Source: Allacma fusca
Taxonomy: Eukaryota > Arthropoda > Collembola > Symphypleona > Sminthuridae
DNA length: 64,000 bases
Assembly (NCBI GenBank): GCA_947179485.1
Contig: OX359246.1
Location: 39,659,632 to 39,723,631, forward strand
Direction: 5' to 3'
This document shows, one piece after another, positions 38,534 to 50,900 of the stretch. Both the position numbers and the translations under genes were made by a program. The notes beneath the pieces were generated by a model. It worked only from the letters and a program-made list of their open reading frames with translations. It was not told the DNA's origin and searched no databases. Positions within the stretch are counted from its first letter, which is position 1; each line of letters starts with the position of its first letter.

Positions 38534-41500
38534 TGTGTCCTCACAAGTGAAATCTACATATAAGGGAAAGTTGAGGCTGGATTTGGCCTGGGTGGAAATA
38601 AACAGTCGTCTGTATATTTAGGGCTTAATGTCCCACGCCTACTGGGAGCTCCATAAGAAGCCCTAGCATTGGACTGGAATCTATTTCGGGATACTTTCCA
38701 CTCCGCTCCTTGAGCCTTACTTTCTCCTGTATGTATTTCAATACGCCATCCCCTAAATATAGCCACCCACGCAATGACGTCCGTTCCTCCTCGGGATCTC
38801 CTGCCTCTTTTACTGCATTTTAGAGTCCTCTCAAAGTAAAAGCCGAAAGGAGGACACACAGACACAGAGGTTGCAGCGCAAACCACTGACATACATAATT
38901 ACAGTACACAAGGCTATGGTGAAAGCCCCCATTGGAAATTTTGTAGATAATCAGGAGCACTCCGCTCATACTATACAGTGACATAAATGCACTATCTCAA
39001 ATCACACTCCCCATGCACCTACTACTGTCCAGACATGGAGTGAAAGATAGGGAGAAATTGTGCCTGGGAGCAATTTCCCCCAAGCTCCATTTCCTTGACA
39101 AGTTAAGGACACTTGTAATTAATTGACATTACCCAAATTTATAATTCCGTCAGCTCAATGTCAACAAACAGGTTTCATAGTCTAATGTGTGTGTGGGTTG
39201 GAGTGAAGCAAAATTGCATCCTCTCATTCCTCTCAGGAAATAATTCCCAGGAGAGTCATTACACACACTATAGCAAATCAAACCTTGGAGAACTCCTCCA
39301 TCTCTCGCACTCATTGTCAGGGAGAATTCATTGGAAATTAGAGGAATTAAGCATTTGAACTTTCTCAAGGAAATGGAAGCCCAGGATCATTTACGCCCAC
39401 TTTATTAAATTCATTTGGAATTAATTCTAACGGATCCAATCACATGTTCCAGATATAATACGATACACGGGGAAACTTTGGATTTATTGGATTGGGAAAT
39501 GAAGTGAATGCGTGGGAAGTCTTTCTCCTCCCAATGAAATACAATCTCTGGATTTAATATCTTTCTGAGTCATGTAATAATAACCTTATTGTGGCTAGGA
39601 AACGATAGTTTCTCAATTTTCAGTAACTTTCACGAGCATCATAACCCCAGGTTTTGTTTACAATAATACAAATTCCCGAGAAAGTTTCAAATGAATATGC
39701 TAGTTTCAGGGGTACTGTTCTAAATTTATTTTTTACATTTTAGATAATTACTAGATATAATGTAATGAATAAATTCTCCAGAAATATCTACGTGGAGTAC
39801 AAACTTTATTTACATTTAACGTCAAGTGTAGAAATCGTCATTCAATGGATAAGTCAATTTAAAATAAATTCATTCATCATTGCGGCAATTCTTCTGTGAA
39901 TCCCTTTTAGCTTGATATTTGTCAAAGGAAATTAATGAATTTGAAATTACATTTTCAACAAAGACAGGCAATTTTTATTGTGTTCGTATTCGGATTAATT
40001 AATTATTACTACAGCACAGTAGATCCAAAGCTTGGGGAATAAATTGAGTAAATATTTCCCACGTATTTCACTTATATATTTGTAACCATATGTATGCATG
40101 GACACAGTATTGTTACATGTTACAGTGTACATGTTACCTCTGCCCTAATTCAATTGCTACATGTGCCTTTTCAATTTTGAAGGAAGAAACATTGTGTGCA
40201 AAATTAATGAATGAGTACAAAAACAGTATGTTTTCATATAATTATATGTCCGCATTAGAACTGATTTTGGAAAGAGACCCCACTCACTCAAATGAGTAAT
40301 TAAACTAATTGAAAGACTTTTAAAAAGTAAAGGATCTGGAGAAATTGTTTATGAATTGATTCAAATAAGTACCTAAAATGTATACCTATATCGAAAATCT
40401 TTGTTCCCTTTCAGGTTGCACATTTAGCAAGAGCCTCTGTGATTCGAACGAGGAATGGTGCTTTAATGGTAAGTACTACACTGAAGGTCTGCCAACTCCA
40501 GACTTTCAGCCACAATCAACGTTTTTTTTTTTTTTTTTTGAGAAGACCATGCCTTTGAACAACCTACCATAATGTGTGACAATTGGGAGGGAAGGGAAGA
40601 AGTGTGGGACTGGTTCCGAGAAATTCCCTGATTGTGAAAACCCTTTCATGTTTTCCCTTCTGCAATTTCATTTCTTTCCTGCAGACATCCCAGCAACGCT
40701 CCTTACAACATAATCCCAGCTCCCTATAGCCTCATGACTGTCAGGATGCGTTGTTGTTATGAAGCTCTCGACTGTAAACAACTGGTTGAAGTCAATTTAG
40801 TAAACAGTCCTTATGTATCTACCTATCTGGTTTTGCTACAAGAGACTTTGAGAATGTGACACTTACTCAGAGAGACTTTCATACAATTTCATAATAAATA
40901 TTGTCCTCTTTTTTTTATATCTATCATCCGTCCCTGAATAGGAATTTTGAGGGAATCCTTCCCGAATGCTAATTCCCAGGATTGGAACTCAAACTAGGAT
41001 AGTTTTGTTACATTTGATACAGCTCCTCGTTATGGGATCCCGACTCCCTTTGAAGTTTGATATTTCCCATATGTATGGGGATGCAGTATTGAATTAAGGA
41101 TAATAAAATCTCCAGGATTTCCTATAGTTTTTAGCTACAGCTCTGACGTTTTATAATTTATCCACCTCTCCCCCGCTTTAACTCCACAAGAGAGTTTTGG
41201 GAACTTTAGTACAAGTCTTGCAAAAACGTTCCAGGACTTTGTGGGATTCCGAAGCAATTTTCCCTTTATTGATTGTTTCCATTAGGGAAGTCACTTCCAG
41301 TGTGTTTTTTTAAGAGGAAATGTCATTAGTACTCGAACAAAAATGTAAGAGGGCAAAATCCCAATTTGTTACATACTTTTGAGGGGTTTCCATCTTGGAA
41401 ATAATTTTCTTCCCTAGTTCTAGTATAAATTAACTGTCACACATTTGTACAAATGCAAAGCCCATATAAGAAACCAATGCAATGTCAAACAAGGACAAGT

Positions 41501-44500
41501 TCTCATCATCTCTCAAAATCTATCCACAGACTATGCGTTGGGGAGATGTCTAAAAATTTACAAGGCTCCGGAACCATCGCAACTTTACCGGTAAGTTTTC
41601 TCTCTCTCTCTCTCTCTCTCTCCCTTATTTGCTCCCAATGCATAGCAAAAATGCTCAGTAAATTTTGACTTAGTTTTGTAAAACCTTTTGTCAAAAATTG
41701 AAAGACATTTCCCACATTTCCCCTCTGTAATGTATGCTAATCTCAACGGCACTCAGTTTTATACGCGATAGTCCTTCAATTAGAAAACTCTTGCTGTCCT
41801 CCTCCGAAAAGTTTATTTTTATGAGGTCCTCCAACGAAATTAATTTCCATTAGCAAAAAAAAACTCTATATTTTTTTTGTTTACGGAGAAAGTTAAGAAT
41901 CAAATGGATTTCCCCTGAGCAGCCCCGTGACGTGGTGTATAGATAGGAAGTTGAATTTTTGTCGAGTACTTTCACACCATTTCCTCCGAGACCAAACCCA
42001 CGGGCTGATCCTCCCCTTTCCCTAGCCATCCATGTAAATTCTCCTTTTGTCGATTTTCCTGTCTCTGTGTGAGCTAAAAAAAACATGACCTTTGATTCTC
42101 CGCCAAGGCGGCAATATGGAAATTACAAATGGAATTTGTAGTCATACACAGGGAGCTATGTATGTATGTAATTACATATGAACTTTTCACGAACGCTTTC
42201 ACTGGGCTTTTCTGTGTAAGTTGAATCACTTTAAAAGCACGTGAGGAACTAATTGAAAAAAATGTTTTCTCTTCCCCCACACCTTTTTTTCCCCCCACAG
42301 TTATGCTCTCACCAAGGAGGACAGTCACAGTTTGGAGAAAGAAATGGAGCGGTTGTACAGCCTTGGATACCGGTGGGGCCATGCGTACACTCAATGTATC
42401 CTTCAGAATTCTTTGGACGCCATCAGACTCGGGTGAGGAGGGATTCAACCAAGGCTCATTAATCCTCACTTCCTCCCATATGCCCACTCATATATAGATA
42501 GTGATAGACAGACAGTGTCCGAATAAGTGACTAGTCCAAAGAATAATACGGACTATCCAAAGAGACCCATGTACATAATTACACTGGGTCATTGAATGTG
42601 AAGTATACTTGAAAAAGAGCCATTTAAAGGAACATTACAGTCCATAGACAGACTCCGTCCCAGAGCACTTTTTCCTTGCTACAACACAACAACGCTCCTC
42701 TTTATAGCTAACCCTATAAATTGAGCTCTTAAAATAATAATTAAGCATTTACTAGCCATTGAACTGTGCTCAATGGGAATTGTGTCATGACTGAGGGATT
42801 CATCCCGGCTTAGAAGGGAATTGAACGTGGGAAGGTCCGTCGTGGATAAACCGGAACTGTTTGGTTCTGTCAAGACATTTTCCCTCTCTCTGTTTACAAA
42901 TAATAATGGGACTATGGGACGGTCACCACAGGCAGAGCCACAGGCCGTTGCACAATAAATAAACAAGGATATATGTATAAGCAAGGCACATTACCACTGT
43001 GGGGCTATTTGTATAAATTACATAATTATGAGGACAGCAGCAGCAGGACCGTACACAAATGTAATTTTTATAAATAGACAAGAATAACATACTCCAGTCA
43101 TAGACGCATCCCTTCACAGCAGGCCCGTAAATGACTGTAATTATTACTAAATTAGTCGGATCTGGGCCCTAAACTGAAGGAACTTTCCCCAGGAATGATT
43201 ACCCAATGGGACAGATACAATAGGCATTGAGCGCTTGAATGAGTTGTTTTTTTATGGTCATAGTAAAGAAAAACTCTTCTACTTACACAACTACTAGATT
43301 CCAGGGATTGTAAAAAATGTATTGTAAGTATCTATACGTGGGGATATTTTTCTGTAGACTTCTAATAGCCTTGCAATTAATTGAGTAGAGAAAAAAATCC
43401 AACGTTTACGTTTTACCCTGCGTGGGTTGAAGCTCTTGCCAAAAAGGAAAGGATTAAAAGGGAAATTATCCTAAGAGAAAAAAATCTTGTGGTTTCTTTA
43501 AGGAAGTATAAAAATGTAAGGGTAAAAATTATATAGATACTGATGGAGCGGAAAATATGTAGATTGTCTCCAGGCTTGAGTCATATACTCCTATAAGAGA
43601 TCTATATGTAAGAAAGTCTTGTTTTTAAATAAAAAAAATTAATTATTCATCCTTTGATACACAGTCATGTATCTATACATATATCCATATGTAGATAGAT
43701 AGCTTTAGGCCTCTCAGAGCAGCACTCAAGCTAAAGGGAATATTATTCAGTAGATATGTAAAAGGCTCATATGTGAAATTATATTCCCTTGAGTCTGGAA
43801 GAGATTTAAATTGCTTGGAGATAGATACCTCTATATTTCAGGGATCTGAAATAGAGTTCCTTTGATCGAGGAAGGAAGGAGAGAGTACAGGAAAAATTTA
43901 ATCTTCATCAAATTATGAGCTGGGATAGGGAAAAGGGCAATTGGAAAAGGATTGCGAAGGAATTATGGAAGGAGAGACGTCATATCTTCATAAACATTGA
44001 TACATCCTAAAAGTCTCTCCATAAATATTCATTGGAGTGTATATGGAGGGATATTTTGCGGATATGTAATGAGATATTATTTCAAATCACGTTGTTGTTG
44101 TTATTGGGGCGGGGGAGGAGGCGGGGCGGGTTTTGGAGCCACACGTTGTAATTAAGTTATTTTCGGAGTCATTACTCCAGGCATGGTCCTAGCTAAAATA
44201 TCCAATGGAATATATGATAGGAGCACGTGTTTATTATCGCTGTCCGAGTTGAAAGGACTTCAAATATATGTAAATGTATGGGACTTTATACCTAATTACT
44301 TATTAGTAAATATACTGTAAATATAGCTTAGGGGGGGGGGGTTGTAATCCAGACCCAAAATAATTACATATAATGGGATAAATCTTATTACGATTTGTGT
44401 ATCAATTTATGGGAATTTCGGTGTAAACAGGACTTCCTGGGATACGTCCATGTGTGCCGATCTGGTGGATACGGATTTGGAAGGAGCAATGAATGCCTTC

Positions 44501-47500
44501 CAGGATGATATTGATCCGATGAATCTGGCCTTTGTCAAATTTACTCCAAGTCAGAACAACCCGCATGCCGACTTTGCTGATGAGCTGTATCGACCTCCAT
44601 CGGCTCCCATCCAGACTTCTGCTGTTTCTTCACCCGTGTACGAAAAGCTGTCATCAGCGTCGTCTCCGGCCAAGTCATCCATAAAAATGAAATTCGTACC
44701 GGAGAGGAGCCCGGCCGTGAATGATATCAAGAGTCAACTGAAAGCCCTCCCAGCCCGACAGGAACTCAACTCCATTCCAGAGGGACCTGGTGGGTTCTTC
44801 AGTAGTTTCTTTCCATTTCCCTCAAAAAAAAAAAATAATAATACTCCAGAAATATAAATATCTACATACTGTACACAAACCCCACTAAAATCCATCCTAC
44901 TCAAAATTCTTGAATCCAGACATATATCTTTTTATTTTGGAACAAAAAGCTTTTATCTGTCAAAAAGAAAGGAACGTCTTGAGTTAACAAGGCCAAAAAA
45001 AGAAGGAATATCTTGAAGGATTTCAAAATACATTAGAAAAAAAAAGCTTTCAAAGGTCAAAAAAGGAATGTCTGAAAATTATTCATATACAAAAAAAAGA
45101 CACTTTAGGGAAACTTTCAAAATTGATATGGAGGAGATATCTGTAAGGAATTTTTTTTAGGAGAGATCCTCTTTTTGGAAGCATTCTTGGAGATATGTCA
45201 TTTGTTATTTATTTTATAGCACTGTATGTTTTTATGTATGAATGACTCTGACATTGATTTTTTTTTCTGGAATCCTTTCTGTTATGTATCTACCCTTGAA
45301 CCTTGGACAGAGGAAGAACTACTGGAGGAGGCAATTGCAGAGTATGTGGCCCGAACGGGTCAACGTCATAAATGGAACCCTCAGGAGAAGAGAGCCTACC
45401 CTTACTATACCAGCTACCGACAGCCCGTAAGCTTTGAGGATGAGGTAGAGAGCAGGGATGCGGACATGAGTAATGATCTTGAAGAGGAGAGGAGGCTGGC
45501 TCAAGTGGAGGCGACCAAGGAATTACAAGAGGAGATAGAGGTGGAGATACTTCTGAGGACGTTAGCAGAAACCGCACAACTTGCAGCTGCCACAAAGGCA
45601 GCGGACCGAAGCCTTTGGCAAAATTCCCCTCAACAACCCCACATCGGCCCTGTGGATGATGATATGAGAGTACTCCAAGATGTGAGGAAAGAGGAGGAGG
45701 AGGAGGAGGAGGAGGAAGCTCTTACAAAGCCCCGGATCTTCTCCACAGTTTACAACACTCCTAACCTTTTCCGGCTCGGGATTGAGGTAGATACATATAT
45801 TCAAGCATGTCCAAGTGTTTGTTGACTCTACTTTGAAACTTTATCGGCTTTTCTGTAAACTTTTCCCTAGCATTGAGTCAAATATCCGGAGCTCAATGAC
45901 GCTTCAAAATTTAAGTATCAAAATAAATGAAGGGGACAAAAATGTTTTATAATCCTCAAAATAGACCAAAGACCCTGAGTCCGCAATGTTTGCGGTTGCC
46001 CTGGAAGAAGCGGCAGCGGAGGATGCGGATCCTAGAGATCAAGGAGAGTTCCAGGACGTTCCTGTAGCACTTCCCTTGGTGGATGCGAACACTTGGGACG
46101 AGACAGCCGCCCGACCGGAGTTCAGCTATGTCAACAATAATGAGGATGAGACTCGACCCGAGAGGATTGACCCCCCGGTCACTTTTGATGACAAGCCTCT
46201 GTACACAGAAGGGGGTCTTGTGTATTTGAATAATAATCCGAAACGGAGGTTCGTTATTGACTTTGACGGGATCAACAGCAATGGTAACAACGGGAGGAGG
46301 AATTCGGGCTTCGAGAGGCACGAACGCTTGGATGTGAAGAAACCTGGACCCTGGTACAGGACCGTCAATAATTTTGGCTTTGATTACGATGAGAAGGTGA
46401 GTTGTGTATTTTCCAATCCTCTGTTTAAAATCCCCAGAAAATATCAACTAGGTTTGTTAGTCCTGCCTTCAAATTTATTTACGTCCCTTTTGGTTATTCA
46501 GTTGGGGAATCCGGAATTTGCTAGTAATGAAGGTCCAGCGGATATGCTTCCAGCTTCCAACACTGCGAATGGTAAGAAATTCAAATTTTGTGCACTAAAA
46601 ACTATTTTTTAAAAAAACAAATAAGAATGTAGCATTAGTGTAAAAAAATATTTGTAATCTTTCACTGTTTCCATAATTCTTTGTAAAAGTTTTCAAAATA
46701 ATTGTGTTCAATTATTGAGGTAGCGAAAAAATAATAATAAATACTTGAATCTAAATGAACTTGACATAATTACTGTGACCTTTTTCCCCCACAGGGTATC
46801 AAGATGACTCTAATGAAGCCTCTGTGCGGACAGCTAAGAACGTCAACCCATTGCCTCTAATCCAGGTATGATTGTAATTCCACTCCCTTGTATTCTCATC
46901 TCCTGTAAGAGGAACTAGACCCAAGGAAGTAATCAATTTTGATTATTGTAACAATTTAGTCCCATTAAAATAACAATTTATAGTCTCATCAAAACAATTA
47001 TTTTACTTTCATTAAAAATTATTACACTTGACGCTCAGGACTTTTGAGGCTTATGCAATCCTTAAAATATCTTCCACTGTCAGACTCAATTCCACTTAAA
47101 CTTCCTTCCCATAGTGAAAGTTTGTTCCGTAAATTTCATTGTAAGTGCAATAAGAGTCCGGGAGAAGGATTGGAATTGTTCTTTAAAATATTTCCCTTTC
47201 AGAATAATTATAATTACATATGCCCTCTATCTTGAAATACAAATACGAGAGACTTATTACTTGGAAAGACACGAGAAAAACTGATTTTTCTGTAGAGAAA
47301 GGAACAATAAAGGTAAGGGAGGCTGGGATATGAGAGTCTCACTCAAAAGTTTTAGAAACTCTTTTGCAAGTCATAACTTATACTACGTGTAGCTGGGAGA
47401 TTTTTACCTCAAGGTAATTTAACATATGACAATGAGACTGAAGGACAGGAGCTTTCATTTGCTCATTTCCTTTATATATTTTAATTCAAGTTGAGATCTG

Positions 47501-47882
47501 AGGGAGTATTGTCTTTTCTATCTACTACATTTCTACCACATACATATCTATGTATCTATAATAATTACTATATGGGAAAGGAAATAAAAGCAGACAGGTG
47601 TGTGTCTGTATGCATGGTAACCCAGGCCGGGCTCTGGGAGATGGAAGTTTGCGCGCAGGAAAAAAGCAACTCACAGGAGTTATGGTAACCGGGGGCTCAA
47701 GTGCTTTGTCCATCCTGACAGAGGTCTTTAATATAATGTATTGTCTCCGTATGCGCAGTACTAATCTCCCTGGATTTAATTTCCCCAGTATTTCCGAGTC
47801 CTTAAAGGCTCATGGGTGAAGAGCTACTAGTGTGGTTTTTATACTGGGGTTTCAAACCGTGCAATTTTGTATCTTCTGTCTA

Positions 47883-47920
<38 letters not shown>

Positions 47921-50900
47921 CTGTGTGTGTGTGTGTATGAGTGTGTCTGTGTGTGCATGAGTGTGTGTGTGTGTGTGTGTGGGTGTGTATGTGTGAGTGT
48001 GTATGTGCTATAATTATTATTCCAGTCTTGTGTTATCGCTCCTGTATTAAATATATGTAATTAAAGGGGAATGGGCTGGAGGTACTAAATGTGGGAAGCC
48101 TCTGAAGCGTGATTTGATGAGCCATGCTTGAGTTACGGTTGGGAATTTCTTTGATGTCCCTGGCAGGCTAAGTGTATGTGATGATACCCTTTTGTTCCCT
48201 AGAACCAGCTCGTGACGAGGAAGATATCACCGAAGGATGTGGATGAGGAAGTGACAGCAGATAAGAAATCATCCTTCGCAAACAAGCTCGCACCTTCCGA
48301 CGGTGCTCTCACCGATCATGTGGAAGTGATTGACAAGAATCAAGTCACTGTTGTCGTGGAGGAGATGTGAGTGGTCCTTGTTTACCTCGGTGTCATTATT
48401 GTCTGTCCTCTCATCTCCTCCTATCTCGTACCATACAGTCGTAATCCCGTCATAATAACACAACCTCTTGACAAGAGCAGTCCCAAATGTAGATACATAA
48501 CAGGGAAATTCTACGGGGCTGCTCCTTCAAGAGCCAAAATTATACCATTTTGTGTAAAAGACCGGAACCTATCCAAATATTTTACCTGGGACACACCGTC
48601 CTTAAATAATGGGATAGGGAAGATGCTATATTTTTGAATAGATGCTATAATAAATATTTTTTAAATTCCACATTTTTGTATGGAGTAGATATATTTTGAT
48701 ACAAAAATAGTCCCAAAGCGATATGTTTGACGTAGATGATTTTTTTAGGGAAACTGTACAATAATTTTTTAGTTTTGAAGGAAAATGACGCTCAGCATAG
48801 GGAAGTGGTTTGATGTGAATGAGGAAATGTTATGATTTTCAGTGTGAACTACTCCCTTGCAAACGATTTCCGAAATGCGGTTGCGGATGCTTTGGAAATC
48901 AGGCCGTCAGAACTCTCAGCATTGACGTAAGTCCTTAGAATAAATACCATCCGGAATTTTGGGTTGACACAATATTTCTGGCTGCAATGCAACATCCTTA
49001 CACTTGCTTTTCTTTTCCTAGTTCACACATATGCAGGAGTAAATTTTGACCCGGATAACATGCATTGTGGATATAAGATGCTTCCAGAGTTGTATTACTG
49101 TATTTGCAGTTTTTACAGGATATTATTTAATTTGCATTTTATTTCCCAGCCTATGCTAGTGCATGCTTCTTAATGGAGTAAAGAGCCAAGTGCGTATATA
49201 TGAGCTTAGCACTTCCCTGTAGGATTATTCTAAATGCCTGGAAGCGTTTTATTTACTCCAAAAGTGATTAATGACCATAAGAGGAAAATGTGGCTTATGG
49301 ACCAAATAATAACCTAAGGTGCATTTACGCTATGTAAATGTATCTATATTAACCCATAGATTTCATAACTTGCGGTCGTAGCATATCTCCACATAGTGCT
49401 CATAAAATTTCCTGTGCTTAATACTTCCCTAGCAGATGTTCCCACGTAATAGGAGTAAACTGCACTTGTGTTTTGGTTCCCATGCTCACTTCACCCCTGT
49501 ACTGTGTAGGATCGACATAAAAAAAACACTGAATACAAAACGGGCTGATGGAGACACTATTTCAATTCCCTCCGTATATTTATTATTTACTGTCATTTGC
49601 AGTCAAAGAACTTTTACTAAAAATCCTAATAATATTAACCTTGTAAATAATTATGTTCCAGTGAGCTCAGACATATAGATAGTTAAAGTGTATAGTATTT
49701 TTTTAGTAGATATTTCCAAAGTGATATTTTATTTTGACTTTATATCCTAAGCAAATGTATTACAGGTATGAACCCTAAGAATTGTATGTAACGCTCGTAA
49801 ATTAAATACTGTAGCAATATTTATCTCAGTGGTTTATTTATTGGTTCTACATTCAAAATAAAATTCAGTTATGTTCAGCATTTGGGCTTCGGCTGAGCTT
49901 CCACAGTAATAATTATTACATATGAAAGTCTGTGGAGTGGAAAAAAAATTGGATTTTGATTTCATTAACTGGGAATCATTTATTTCATTTTCAGATTTAA
50001 TGGAAGTGACATTCGTTTCCATGTGGTGGATAATGAGAAGGACTTGAATGCTACGGAAGTGGCGGCACAAATCGGTAAAGAGGGAATTTTGTTGAGAATA
50101 TTACATTATTATGACTTGAGTCGTCATCTCATTGGATTATAATATGCCTCATAAATAAACGTAATCCTCAAAACTTTGTTTAACTCCAGCCTCGAGAACG
50201 CTCAGGAGTAAAATAGCGAGTGACACTGGGATTCACGTTGTGTCAACATTTGCTGGACAATCCACAGAGGTAAAAACAAAATCATTGTATTTTTTATTAC
50301 ATAGATACTAAAAGCACCAACACAGCCAAAACAAATTCGCGTATTGATGTGCCCTCATTTGTCCTTCCGTAAATTCAACCTAAAAATTATCTATTTACTT
50401 CCCATGCCCTGTTATTTACTAATTGTACGGACACAACTACTAATTACATAAACAATATAAAAATAAGGTAGTAGTAATGACATGGGGCTGAGCTCATACA
50501 TATGTATGTACCATGTGTAAAAGTAATATATTTGAACAATAGTCAAAAGGGAAATCCGGTAATTGAAATTTCAATAAATCCCTATAATTTTTACATGTGT
50601 AGATACACATGTATGTATCTATTTATGGGAAAAACTAAATTCCCTTCACTTGTTCTTGCACCCACAAGCAGAAGAAAGGAAATTGAGCTGGGGAAAGTAG
50701 AACAATTTAAAGTTGACAGGTAACCCGGGTAACGGGGAGGAGAGGATCAAGCTGCATATACAAAACTCTTATTATACTCTCTGGGATGCAGAAACGATGA
50801 TCAAATTCCATTGTGATGTTGCTCCTTTCACAAACATGCTCGTCTTCCCTGTATTAAAAAAAGGATGACATGTACTCTGTTATTTACAAAAGAATCTTTG

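Larger units (their letters stand above)
23415..40414 (+). other. ia2: IA-2 intron 1 (17 kb)
   Basis: This is half of the gene. It contains microsatellites (26347-26408 CA then CT; 28654-28689 GT then G; 38494-38538 GT), many scattered TACATACAT iterations, and a perfect 22-bp palindrome at 36294-36315. Open frames here are short, lack recognisable domains and sit on both strands. I call no gene nested in it. First introns this long often carry regulatory elements, but none is identifiable from sequence alone. Confidence 0.7.

Noticed and set aside
38554-38892. Minus-strand open frame of 112 codons with ATG in IA-2 intron 1
   Set aside because: Its composition looks random, there are no domains, and part of it overlaps simple sequence. 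No transcript-like structure.
42074-42487. Minus-strand open frame of 137 codons over IA-2 exon 4
   Set aside because: Antisense shadow of a real exon, which is GC-richer than its surroundings.
45226-45310. ATG-initiated coding start upstream of exon 6
   Set aside because: The ATG lies in intron 5, and only the acceptor after 45310 joins exon 5 in frame.
45956-46447. Minus-strand open frame of 163 codons over IA-2 exon 7
   Set aside because: Antisense shadow; the + strand frame fits splice phases exactly.
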